Assembly (NCBI GenBank): GCA_015234465.1
Contig: JADGNA010000019.1
Coordinates: forward strand, 1-64,000
Source of the DNA: Salinibacterium sp.
GTDB taxonomy: Bacteria > Actinomycetota > Actinomycetes > Actinomycetales > Microbacteriaceae
Length of the DNA stretch: 64,000 nt
Direction: 5' to 3'
Of this stretch, positions 9,979-17,792 are shown piece after piece (the stretch's first letter is position 1; every line of letters starts with the position of its first letter). Both the position numbers and the translations under genes were made by a program. Under the pieces are notes generated by a model that had not been told where the DNA came from, did no database searches, and worked only from the letters and a program-made list of their open reading frames with translations.

Positions 9979-11369
9979 GCCAACACCCTACGGTGTCGCT
10001 CGCTGACCGAAGTCGCCGACTGCCCATCGCGTTCGAGCAGCACCCTCAGGAGCGCAGCCGCCTTGAGCTTAACCTCCGCGAGTTCCTCATGCGGGACGGA
10101 GAGCGCCGTGATGCCACCCCCCGCGCCGACCGTCGCCCCTGCCCCGTCGATCACGATCGTGCGGATGACCATCGCGAGGTCGAGACGGCCATCGAAACCG
10201 AGATACCCGAACGACCCCGCATAGATGCCACGCGGGCGGCCCTCGAGGCGGGCGAGGATGCGCACGGCCTCGAGCTTGGGGGCGCCAGTCATCGAGCCGG
10301 CGGGAAAGCATGCCTCGATTGCGTCGATGGCGGAGAGGCCGGCGCGAAGTCGGCCACGCACCGTGCTCACGAGCTGGTGCACATGAGGATAGCTCTCGAC
10401 GCGAAGGAGCGAGGGCACCGCGACCGTTCCGAGCTCGCAGACACGAGCCAGGTCGTTGCGCATGAGGTCGACGATCATGAGGTTCTCGGCCTGCTCCTTG
10501 TCGCTCGCCCGGAGTTCGCGCGCGAGGTCGCGGTCGGCCTCGGGCGTGTAACCCCGCGGCCGCGTGCCCTTGATGGGCTGGGTCTCGACGGTTCCCTCGA
10601 CGGGGTCCACCGCGAGGAACTGTTCCGGCGAGGCACTCAGCAGGGCGGTGTCGCCGAAGCGCAGGAGTCCACCATGGTGGGCGGGGCTCGACCGCCGGAG
10701 CGCGAGGTAGGCGGCCACCGCATCCGTCGCGCCCTCGACCCGCGCCGAGGTCGTGAGGCACAGTTGGTAGGCATCGCCCTGCCTGATGGCGTGCTGGCAC
10801 TCCGCGATCATGCGGAGGTACTGCTCGTCGTCGTGCGCCCATACGACCGGCCCGTCGTACGGCGCTACCGCGGGGGCGGTCGGCGGATGCGCGGCGGCGC
10901 CACGGAGGGCCCGGCAGGTCGACTCCCGCCACGCCTCGAGCTCACCGCTCCACTCCTCGCCGAGGGCGAGCAGCGTCACCGTGCGGGCCGCGTGATCGAA
11001 GACGAGCGCTCGATCGACGCGCAGCATGGCCGCATCCGGATGCTGGCTCGCGGGCCCGAACGACTCCCCCATTGTGTGGGCGCTGTAGTCGTAGCCGATC
11101 CAGCCGACCCAGCCGAGACGGAAGCCACGGCAACTGGAAACCTCGACGTCGGCGTGCGCGGCGGACTCCCGCCGGAGGGCGTGCAGCAGCGGCTCACCTG
11201 GCCGGGGAGAGACCCGGGCGGATGCGCGCCCCATGGCACTCACACCGTCGCTCGCCGTCGGGCCGCAGTCGAGCCAGAAGGAGTGCTCATCCTGCGAATG
11301 CAGCGTGAGGTATGCGCTTTCAGGGTCCAGCCACAGCCCCAGTGGAGCTTCAAGAACCCGTCGACCCAT
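9975..11369 (-). CDS. pabB: Aminodeoxychorismate synthase component I (PabB-like)
   Basis: Converts chorismate with ammonia to 4-amino-4-deoxychorismate for folate synthesis. The chorismate-binding domain has the signatures QPIKGTRPRG and CFPAGSMTGAPKLEA, and the acidic NLMIVDLMRNDL segment. The length of 464 residues suits PabB or anthranilate synthase I. PabB is preferred because the divergent neighbour is a PabC-like class IV PLP enzyme and no trp genes are near. No PabA glutaminase is fused or adjacent. The ATG at 11369 directly follows a -10-like element, so the mRNA is probably leaderless. Confidence 0.87.
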   Translation of the reverse strand: MGRRVLEAPLGLWLDPESAYLTLHSQDEHSFWLDCGPTASDGVSAMGRASARVSPRPGEPLLHALRRESAAHADVEVSSCRGFRLGWVGWIGYDYSAHTMGESFGPASQHPDAAMLRVDRALVFDHAARTVTLLALGEEWSGELEAWRESTCRALRGAAAHPPTAPAVAPYDGPVVWAHDDEQYLRMIAECQHAIRQGDAYQLCLTTSARVEGATDAVAAYLALRRSSPAHHGGLLRFGDTALLSASPEQFLAVDPVEGTVETQPIKGTRPRGYTPEADRDLARELRASDKEQAENLMIVDLMRNDLARVCELGTVAVPSLLRVESYPHVHQLVSTVRGRLRAGLSAIDAIEACFPAGSMTGAPKLEAVRILARLEGRPRGIYAGSFGYLGFDGRLDLAMVIRTIVIDGAGATVGAGGGITALSVPHEELAEVKLKAAALLRVLLERDGQSATSVSERHRRVLA

Positions 11370-11381
11370 ACGCTAACAATA
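11369..11381. promoter_or_regulatory. Overlapping divergent leaderless promoters of pabB and pabC
   Basis: On the plus strand TACGCT (11369-11374) plus six bases precedes ATG 11381. On the minus strand TATTGT (11381-11376) plus six bases precedes ATG 11369. Each -10-like element reaches the first base of the other gene's start codon, so both transcripts can only be leaderless if these starts are right. Polymerase binding at the two promoters should be mutually exclusive. Confidence 0.6.
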
Positions 11382-12178
11382 TGAGTGCTCACGCGATCCT
11401 GCGGTGGACCGGAACCGGACTCGACGCTGCCATGCAGGGCGAGGCCGATGACGGAGACATCCTCGTCGCCGACTCGTGGCTCGTCACGGATGGCACCGCC
11501 CTCGCGATCGCCCTGCACCGGGACCGCTTCCTCGCGACCGCGAGCGGGCTTGCTCGGGATGCAGAGGCGTTCTGGGATGCGGCGATTGCGGCCATCCCCC
11601 GCACGGGCGAATGGTTTCCCCGGGTGGAGCTCCGTCGCGCCGGCGGTCGCGTCGAGGCCTTCCTCCGCGTGCGCCCGGCGCCCGAGCGACGCCTCAGCAC
11701 GACGCTGTTGACGCACGAGGGCGAGGAACCCCGCGAGCTGCCCCGCATCAAGGGTCCCTCGCTCGAGGTGCTCGAGGCCCTGCGATCGCGGGCTCGCGAC
11801 AGGGGCGCGGATGACATCGTGCTCGTCGACCCGCTCGGTCACGTCGCTGAGACGGCCTCGTCTGCGCTCGCCTGGTGGCGTAGCGACATCCTCTGTCTTC
11901 CCGCCCAGGAACTGGATCGTGTCGACAGCGTGACGGCGCGCGCCCTCCTCGCGCTCGCGACCGCCACGGGCACGCAGCTCTCGTGGGAGACGACGACACC
12001 CGAAGAGCTCGACGGCCTTGAGGTCTGGACCCTGAACGCCCTGCATGGAGCGCGCATCGTCACGGAGTGGGTGGATGGGCCCGCGACCGCGGAGAAGCCC
12101 GGAAGGCTCGGCGCATGGCGTGCCCGGCTCGAGACCCTGCGTCGCCCGCTTCCGGAAATGACGGTGGCCCCCGCGTGA
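11381..12178 (+). CDS. pabC: Class IV aminotransferase, probable aminodeoxychorismate lyase
   Basis: PLP-dependent fold-type IV enzyme of 265 residues; the expected role is to split aminodeoxychorismate into pyruvate and 4-aminobenzoate. Lys124 in LPRIKGPSLEVLE fits the PLP lysine, and Glu158 in DPLGHVAETASSALAWW matches the family's G-x-V-x-E motif. The C-terminal part resembles class IV enzymes only loosely, so the lyase role rests mainly on its divergent pairing with pabB. The ATG at 11381 is chosen over an upstream in-frame start because a -10-like TACGCT sits six bases before it. Its GTGA stop overlaps the next gene. Confidence 0.72.
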   Translation: MSAHAILRWTGTGLDAAMQGEADDGDILVADSWLVTDGTALAIALHRDRFLATASGLARDAEAFWDAAIAAIPRTGEWFPRVELRRAGGRVEAFLRVRPAPERRLSTTLLTHEGEEPRELPRIKGPSLEVLEALRSRARDRGADDIVLVDPLGHVAETASSALAWWRSDILCLPAQELDRVDSVTARALLALATATGTQLSWETTTPEELDGLEVWTLNALHGARIVTEWVDGPATAEKPGRLGAWRARLETLRRPLPEMTVAPA

Positions 12179-12846
12179 ACGAGGTACTCACCTGGCTCCT
12201 CGACCTCGTGCAGTCGGTCGATCCCGTGCTGCGCACGATCCTCGCGGGGGTGGGCATCCTTCTCGAGACCTCGGTGCTCGTAGGCCTGATCGTGCCGGGC
12301 GACTCGATCGTGATCGTCGCGTCGACCGCCATCGGCTCCATCGTCGAGTACGTCGCGATGCTCGTCGCGGTGGTGCTCGGAGCCCTCGGCGGCGAGAGCA
12401 TCGGTTTCATGCTTGGCCGCTATTTCGGCCCGCGCATCCGTGCCAGCAGACTTGGTCGGCGCATCGGCGAGAAACAGTGGGTGCGCGCCGAGAACTACAC
12501 CGACAGGCGCGCGGGCGTCGCGGTCTTCATCTCGCGCTTCCTGCCCGTGCTGCATTCCCTCGTACCGCTGACGGCGGGCATGAGCTCCATGCGCTACCGC
12601 ACCTTCATGGCCTGGACCGTGCCGGCCTGCCTACTCTGGGCCGCAGGGTATGTGACGGTCGGATGGCTCGCGGCAGGGTCATACCGCGAACTGGCGGACC
12701 AACTGCACTACGCCGGGTACATCTTCGTGGCCGTCATCGTCGCATTCCTGCTGCTCGTCGTGCTCGCCAAGTACCTGCTCGGACGGGCTGAGGCGCGCTA
12801 CATGCAGCGTGCGGGTGACGGCAACGCGACGACGATCGACGAGTGA
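12175..12846 (+). CDS. DedA-family membrane protein
   Basis: Polytopic inner-membrane protein of 223 residues from the DedA/VTT family, members of which act in lipid-carrier recycling and envelope homeostasis. Family features seen are the hydrophobic loop LLETSVLVGLIVPGDSIVIV, GGESIGFMLGRYFG, and the Arg-containing RFLPVLHSLVPLTAGMSSM motif. The start is GTG at 12175, overlapping the pabC stop (GTGA). The C-terminal tail is charged and cytoplasmic. The exact substrate cannot be deduced. Confidence 0.9.
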   Translation: MNEVLTWLLDLVQSVDPVLRTILAGVGILLETSVLVGLIVPGDSIVIVASTAIGSIVEYVAMLVAVVLGALGGESIGFMLGRYFGPRIRASRLGRRIGEKQWVRAENYTDRRAGVAVFISRFLPVLHSLVPLTAGMSSMRYRTFMAWTVPACLLWAAGYVTVGWLAAGSYRELADQLHYAGYIFVAVIVAFLLLVVLAKYLLGRAEARYMQRAGDGNATTIDE

Positions 12847-12872
12847 CGGACAACGACTGACGCGAGCGGCGA

Positions 12873-13517
12873 TCAAGATGCGAAGGCGCTCGCCAGGTAG
12901 GAGTGCACGAGGGACCGTCCCTCAGCGATGATGCGCTCGTCGCCCGCCGAGTCGAAGGCGAAGGCACGCGCGAGCAGCGAGTCGACGAGCTGCACGGCCA
13001 CCTCGACACGCAGCGAGAGATCGTCGCCCGTCACGTCGAAGCGGTCAGAGAACACCTCCGCGAGGACGGATGCGACGACCGCGTTGTGCGTGCGGTCCTC
13101 CTCGCGCGGGCGCACGTCGATCACGTCGCCGAAGCGGAGCGAACGGAAGCCCGGCTTCGTCGCGAAGGAGCGCACTGCCGTGTCGATCACGGCGTCCACG
13201 GCCGACTGCCACGAGGTCACCGATTCCGCCTGGAGCGCGCTCGACACCTCCTCGATGAAGTCGTTGAGGAAACGCACGCTGAGGCTCTGCAGCACGGCGA
13301 TGCGGTCGGGAAAGTAGCGGTAGACCGTGCCGATGGAGGCGCCCGCGCGCTCGGCAACCATGGCCGTCGTGAGGCGCTCGTATCCGATCTCGTCGATGAC
13401 CTCGGCCGCGGAGTCCAGCAGACGCGTCAGTCGAGCGGCACTGCGGGCCTGGACAGGCTCATTTCGAAGGGCAGCCGCGGTGCCGTGCAGGGTCGCGTCC
13501 AGATCGGAATTGGGCAA
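12873..13517 (-). CDS. TetR/AcrR-family transcriptional regulator
   Basis: Predicted one-component repressor of 214 residues. The N-terminal helix-turn-helix spans about residues 28-75, with TTAMVAERAGASIGTVYRYF a classic TetR signature. The C-terminal ligand domain is not assignable. It starts with TTG at 13517 behind AGAGGAG. A partial palindrome just upstream suggests autoregulation. It converges on dedA and is divergent from the App1-like gene, which may be a target; this is inference from position. Confidence 0.9.
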   Translation of the reverse strand: MPNSDLDATLHGTAAALRNEPVQARSAARLTRLLDSAAEVIDEIGYERLTTAMVAERAGASIGTVYRYFPDRIAVLQSLSVRFLNDFIEEVSSALQAESVTSWQSAVDAVIDTAVRSFATKPGFRSLRFGDVIDVRPREEDRTHNAVVASVLAEVFSDRFDVTGDDLSLRVEVAVQLVDSLLARAFAFDSAGDERIIAEGRSLVHSYLASAFAS

Positions 13518-13533
13518 GGCGGGGGCTCCTCTT

Positions 13534-13547
13534 TTAACGAATGTTCA
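13534..13547 (-). promoter_or_regulatory. Candidate TetR operator
   Basis: Read on the minus strand, TGAACATTCGTTAA is an imperfect inverted repeat (TGAAC-N4-GTTAA) 17 bases before the TTG start of the TetR gene. Such sites are typical for autoregulated TetR repressors. A separate perfect 8-bp hairpin (13566-13584, CGCCCCCG/CGGGGGCG) lies next to it without a T-run. Nothing else was recognised in the 13518-13693 gap. Confidence 0.45.
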
Positions 13548-13693
13548 GCTTGTAATCCTACGCCCCGCCCCCGTAGCGGGGGCGCGGGTCGGGCGCGGGC
13601 CCCAGCATGTCAAGGCAAACTTTCAGATTGCGTGGGGGCGGCAACACCGGGCATCCGCTCATCGATGTGCCGCGCGCATGCCAGACTGGAGCA

Positions 13694-14734
13694 ATGGCGA
13701 AGTCCCACAGCGCGTCGGATAGCGGCAGTGAGGTCTCGCCGATTCCTCATTTCGCCTCACGGCTCGAAGACGCACTCCACGACTTCCGCGAACGCAGCGC
13801 CCGCCGCCGGGGACACCAGCCCACCGTGATCCCCTACGCCGGCTACGGGTCGACCGACTGGATCCGCGTGCTCGGCCGCGTGCTGCTCTCGAAGCCCGGC
13901 ACCGCCACCAGGTACAAGAAGATCCGCGGATGGCGCAGCTTCACGAGCGTGCCCCTCAACGACGTCGGCGTCACGATCCGAATCGGTGACGAGGAGCATC
14001 CCGTCCACGCCGACCGCGGTGGCGTGATCGACGCCGTCGTGGCCGTCCAACTCGAGCCCGGCTGGAACACCGTGCACATCCGCACGGAGGGCTCCGAAGA
14101 GGTTGAGGCACCCATCTTCGTCGTCGATCCCGCGGTGCGCTTCGGGCTCATCTCCGATGTCGACGACACCGTCATGGTGACGGCACTGCCGCGGCCCTTC
14201 CTCGCAGCTTGGAACACCTTCGTACTCGATGAGCACGCCCGCCGGCCCGTGCCCGGTATGGCGGTGCTCTACGAGCGGCTGCTGCACGATCATCCGGGCG
14301 CCCCCTGCTTCTACCTCTCGACGGGGGCGTGGAACGTCGCGCCGACCCTGAGTCGATTCCTGCTTCGCCACCTGTACCCGAGCGGCCCGCTCCTGCTCAC
14401 GGACTGGGGACCGACGCACGACCGCTGGTTCCGCAGCGGACGGTTGCACAAGGAGGAGACGCTGCGCCGCCTCGCGAAGGAGTTCCCCGACATGCGCTGG
14501 CTGCTCGTCGGAGACGACGGCCAGCACGACCCAGAGATCTACGGCAGCTTCGCCGAGGAGCATCCCGAGCAGGTGCAGGCCATCGCGATCCGCCAGCTCT
14601 CGACCGGTGAGGCCGTGCTCGCGGGTGGTCGCAAGTCAGACGACGAGCGCGCCGAGACAACCGCGACACCCTGGTACTACGCACCCGACGGTGCTGGCCT
14701 TTCCGAACAGCTGATCGGGCCGGACCCGCTCTGA
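13694..14734 (+). CDS. App1-like phosphatase domain protein (DUF2183)
   Basis: A 346-residue protein with the App1/DUF2183 HAD-like phosphatase domain. The nucleophile motif FGLISDVDDTVMVT (DxDxT) is in the middle, followed by FYLSTGAWNVAP, LLTDWGPTHDRWF, and VGDDGQHDPEIY, the last supplying HAD motif IV acids. Yeast App1 is a phosphatidate phosphatase; bacterial homologues are largely uncharacterised. ATG 13694 is preceded by CAGACT and a six-base spacer, a leaderless-type arrangement, although GGAG also lies close to the start. It is monocistronic and divergent from the TetR gene. Confidence 0.83.
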   Translation: MAKSHSASDSGSEVSPIPHFASRLEDALHDFRERSARRRGHQPTVIPYAGYGSTDWIRVLGRVLLSKPGTATRYKKIRGWRSFTSVPLNDVGVTIRIGDEEHPVHADRGGVIDAVVAVQLEPGWNTVHIRTEGSEEVEAPIFVVDPAVRFGLISDVDDTVMVTALPRPFLAAWNTFVLDEHARRPVPGMAVLYERLLHDHPGAPCFYLSTGAWNVAPTLSRFLLRHLYPSGPLLLTDWGPTHDRWFRSGRLHKEETLRRLAKEFPDMRWLLVGDDGQHDPEIYGSFAEEHPEQVQAIAIRQLSTGEAVLAGGRKSDDERAETTATPWYYAPDGAGLSEQLIGPDPL

Positions 14735-14805
14735 ACAGCCCATGGGCTAGCGTGGGATGCCGTATGCCAACGACGACCGTTGGCGGCCCTGGAGCATGGA
14801 GAGCA

Positions 14806-15633
14806 ATGATCGAGCACCCGCCCGTTGAACGCCACCCGATGGCGATCCGCACGCTGACGGTTGATTCTGTTGCCCGGCTCGGAGCTTCCTTCGTGCGGGT
14901 GACCCTCACGGGCTCCGACCTGCGAGGCTTCACGAGCACGGGCCCCGCCGACCACGTCAAGGCCTTCTTTCCCGACCCGGTGACCGGCGAACTCGCAGTG
15001 CCCACCATGACCGCCGAGGGCATGAAGCGTCCAGAGCACGGCAGCGTCATCGCCCGTGACTACACCCCGCGCACCTTCAGGCCCGCGACCGAGGACTCCC
15101 CCGCACAGCTCGAACTCGACTTCGTCATCCACGGCACGGATGCCCCGGCCAGCACCTGGGCGAACGCGGCCGCCCCCGGCGACACGCTCGTCGTCGGAGG
15201 CCCCCGTGGATCGCATCCGGCGCCGACGGGGATGACACGCGTCATCCTGGGCGCCGACCTCAGCGCCCTCCCGGCCGTCGCCCGCTGGATCGAGATGCTG
15301 CCCGAGGACGTGGAGATCTGTGCGTTCGTCGAGCTGGAGCATCCGTCAGACGCTGGATACCTCGATCCCGAACTGGTGCACCGAGCGAACGTCATCTGGC
15401 TTGATGGCGGGGCCGGCTCGCTCGAGCGCGCCATCCGTCGCCTCGGTGACATCGGCGACGACACCTACCTCTGGCTCGCGGGCGAAGCGGATGCCCTCGT
15501 GCCCGTGCGCCGTTACCTCCGCCGCGAGCTCAGCCTGCCAGCCACGCAGGTGAAGGTCGACGGCTACTGGCGTCGCGGTGAGCAGGGACGGGACCACCAC
15601 GCGCCCATCGACCCGAGCGACCCTGAGGACTGA
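14806..15633 (+). CDS. Siderophore-interacting FAD-binding reductase family protein
   Basis: Flavoprotein of the SIP/ViuB family, 275 residues, expected to reduce ferric siderophores with NAD(P)H to release iron. The FAD-binding motif RDYTPRTFRP (RxYT type) and the downstream FVIHG...AAPGDTLVVGGPRGS segment are diagnostic. The C-terminal nucleotide-binding half contains WLAGEADALVPVRRYLRREL and the terminal DGYWRRGEQG typical of the family. The start at 14806 has GGAGAG five bases upstream; an earlier in-frame ATG at 14764 is possible. No siderophore transport genes are adjacent. Confidence 0.88.
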   Translation: MIEHPPVERHPMAIRTLTVDSVARLGASFVRVTLTGSDLRGFTSTGPADHVKAFFPDPVTGELAVPTMTAEGMKRPEHGSVIARDYTPRTFRPATEDSPAQLELDFVIHGTDAPASTWANAAAPGDTLVVGGPRGSHPAPTGMTRVILGADLSALPAVARWIEMLPEDVEICAFVELEHPSDAGYLDPELVHRANVIWLDGGAGSLERAIRRLGDIGDDTYLWLAGEADALVPVRRYLRRELSLPATQVKVDGYWRRGEQGRDHHAPIDPSDPED

Positions 15634-15668
15634 CCCACAAGTCAGCGACGCGCACGCGCGCCCGGGCA

Positions 15669-15681
15669 TACGGTGGGGGCA
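15669..15681 (+). promoter_or_regulatory. Leaderless -10 element of the FUSC gene
   Basis: TACGGT (15669-15674), six bases, then ATG 15681. No ribosome binding site precedes the start. Same geometry as the pabC and DUF4031 starts. Confidence 0.5.
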
Positions 15682-16727
15682 TGCCCCCGATCGCCGCTGT
15701 GAGAGCCGCCTCGCGCAGCCCCCTGCTGCAGGTGGTGAAGACCTCACTCGCCTCCGTGATCGCGTGGGTCGCCGCGTGGCTCCTGCTCGACCAGCCGCTG
15801 CCGATCTTTGCGACGATCGCGGCCCTGCTGGTGGTGCAGCCGAGCCTCAACCAGTCGCTCGCGAAGGGGATCGAGCGTAGTCTCGGCGTGCTCCTCGGTG
15901 TGCTGCTCGCCTACGGCGCAAGCCACCTGTTCGGCGGCTCGAGCTGGGGCGTGCTCGCGATCATCGTCGTCGCGCTCCTGCTCGCCTGGGCGTTGCGCCT
16001 CACGCCCGGCTCCACCAACCAGATTCCGATCAGCGCCATGCTCGTGCTCGCGATCGGCGCCGGCAACACGGCCGACTACGCGTTAGAACGCATCATCGAG
16101 ACCGTCATCGGCGTCATCGTGGCACTCATCGTCAACTTCGCCATCGTGCCGCCCGTGCTCCGTGAGCCCTCGCGGCGCGCGGTCCGGGAGCTCGCCAATC
16201 GCATCGCCGACACGCTCGACGAGCTCTCGCAGGTGCTCACGCGCGGCACCGAACGCGGCGAACTCCAGGAGATCCTGACGCGCGCGCGCCAGTTGCGTGC
16301 CCTCCAGCGGGATGCGGCCGAACACGTCACCCGAGCTGAGGAGAGCCTGCTGCTCAACCCTCGCCGCGGCATCCACCGCGAGGAGATCGCCTGGGACGCG
16401 GAACTGCTGCGCCGGCTCAACGTGCTCGTGACGCGTGTGCTCGGCATGACCAGGGCGGTGCACGATCACTACGACGAGACACTCCGCGCGGAGCCCATGG
16501 TGCGCGCGATCGGCTCGGAACTCGACCGTGCCGCGCACGACCTGCGACTGCTCGCCGCACCGCGCCGCGAACCGGATGCCGAACCCCTGACGGCCGACCT
16601 CCCGGCGCTCACGGCCCCGCTCGCGATCGCCGTGCCGCACCCCGAGCACTGGATCCTCATCGGTGCCCTCATGGAAGACCTCCGGCGCGTGCGCGAGGAG
16701 ATCATGGGTGGGCGCGAGGACGCGTGA
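15681..16727 (+). CDS. FUSC/aromatic-acid-exporter-family membrane protein
   Basis: A 348-residue protein with six hydrophobic segments in the first 150 residues (for example VIAWVAAWLLL, PIFATIAALLVVQPSLNQS, AIIVVALLLAWAL) followed by a long charged helical cytoplasmic region (about 160-290). This matches the FUSC/ArAE group of efflux-type proteins, whose known members export aromatic acids or similar compounds. The QPSLNQSLAKGIERSLGVLLG segment is the conserved family loop. It is not in an operon with a periplasmic adaptor, as expected for a Gram-positive. The substrate is unknown. Confidence 0.82.
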   Translation: MPPIAAVRAASRSPLLQVVKTSLASVIAWVAAWLLLDQPLPIFATIAALLVVQPSLNQSLAKGIERSLGVLLGVLLAYGASHLFGGSSWGVLAIIVVALLLAWALRLTPGSTNQIPISAMLVLAIGAGNTADYALERIIETVIGVIVALIVNFAIVPPVLREPSRRAVRELANRIADTLDELSQVLTRGTERGELQEILTRARQLRALQRDAAEHVTRAEESLLLNPRRGIHREEIAWDAELLRRLNVLVTRVLGMTRAVHDHYDETLRAEPMVRAIGSELDRAAHDLRLLAAPRREPDAEPLTADLPALTAPLAIAVPHPEHWILIGALMEDLRRVREEIMGGREDA

Positions 16728-16774
16728 TCAGCCGAGGCGTGCGGCCCCGCCCGCGTGGATAACGCCCTCAATGA

Positions 16775-16803
16775 TTGACCAGCACGGGGCCCGCTGCTAG
16801 CGT
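16775..16803 (+). promoter_or_regulatory. Predicted sigma-70-type promoter
   Basis: TTGACC (16775-16780), a 17-base spacer and TAGCGT (16798-16803). A start near 16810 would leave a leader of about 45 bases before the gene at 16855. It is one of the best-matched promoters in the window. Confidence 0.6.
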
Positions 16804-16854
16804 TCGAGCACTGCACACCCGAAGGCAGTCCCTTACCCGAAGGCCTTACCCGCC

Positions 16855-17229
16855 ATGTCCGTGCGCACCCCCGCGCTCGTCTTGATCGAGCCTGCACTCG
16901 TCACGCACGACGAGACGACATTCAATGTCACCGGCCTCGTCAGCGTGCCCGTGCTCCTCGTCATCGCCGCGGCCTGCGGCATCCTCGTCGTGCTGGCGGT
17001 CGATGTGCTACGTCTCCGACGCGAATCGCGACTCACCGCCGTGCACGCGGTCGCGAGCGTCATGCTGGCAGCGGCGGTCGTGTCACTCGCGGCGGTCTTC
17101 GCCGCCGGGATCGCGACCGTGCCGGCAGCGCGAGCGAACACGGGTGGCATCGGTATCGCCGACGTGTCCCCCGACGCCGTGAATGACCCGCTCCTCGGCG
17201 TGCAGCTGCCAACCCTGCCGGGCGAGTGA
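16855..17229 (+). CDS. Hypothetical small membrane protein
   Basis: A 124-residue protein of unknown function. Two hydrophobic segments are seen, about 27-50 (LVSVPVLLVIAAACGILVVLAV) and 65-92 (VHAVASVMLAAAVVSLAAVF), with a basic RLRRESRL loop between them. The C-terminal 30 residues are predicted to be extracellular. It has a well-formed promoter of its own and converges on the next gene with an 8-bp gap. I recognise no family. Confidence 0.65.
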   Translation: MSVRTPALVLIEPALVTHDETTFNVTGLVSVPVLLVIAAACGILVVLAVDVLRLRRESRLTAVHAVASVMLAAAVVSLAAVFAAGIATVPAARANTGGIGIADVSPDAVNDPLLGVQLPTLPGE

Positions 17230-17237
17230 CGGCCGCA

Positions 17238-17717
17238 TCAGTCGTTCGATCGGATCCAGGTGAGCGAGGCGAAGTCCTCGGCTGAGATCCCCAACTCGGT
17301 GGCCGTCGATGCGACGATCGTGCGCAACTCGCCGAGCTCTGCACCCTCGCGCACCAGGATGTCGATCCCGCTTGCGACGGCACGCGTGCGCCGGTTGCGC
17401 ATCACGAGGATGGACCCCGTCTCGTCGATTCCGGCGGCCGACCAGCGGCGGGTCACGAGGGCATCGGTGCCCGAACCCCTCCACGCGAACTCGTCACGGA
17501 CCCAGCGTGTCTTGCCGGTCAGGGTGCGCGGTCGGCCGTCCAAGCCCGCGAACTCGATCGTCTCGGTCAGGCGCAGCGGCGAGGTGCCAGCGACCCGGAA
17601 GGTGAAACGAGGCTCGCCATGGCGCCCGTCGAGCCAGAAGAGCTGGCTTGTCGCGCCGAGGCCCCACGAGCCCGGGAGCACCTCGGCGAGGCGGTGGGGC
17701 GTGGGCGGCGTGCGCAT
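17238..17717 (-). CDS. Hypothetical protein, 159 residues
   Basis: No family recognised. The alternating pattern of strands (FTFRVAG, LRLTETIEFAGLDG, TLTGKTRWVRDEFAWRG) suggests a small beta-barrel or lipocalin-like fold, which is inference. It lies downstream of the helicase on the same strand. Its ATG is preceded by TAGTGT (17724-17729) and exactly six bases (GGAGGA), so it may be transcribed as a leaderless mRNA; the GGAGGA abuts the ATG too closely to act as a normal ribosome binding site. Confidence 0.65.
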   Translation of the reverse strand: MRTPPTPHRLAEVLPGSWGLGATSQLFWLDGRHGEPRFTFRVAGTSPLRLTETIEFAGLDGRPRTLTGKTRWVRDEFAWRGSGTDALVTRRWSAAGIDETGSILVMRNRRTRAVASGIDILVREGAELGELRTIVASTATELGISAEDFASLTWIRSND

Positions 17718-17792
17718 TCCTCCACACTAACGAGGCTGTCTGGGAGGCTTTCACCCCAGTCCGGGAGGGTCGGGATTCCCGAGCGGATGCCG

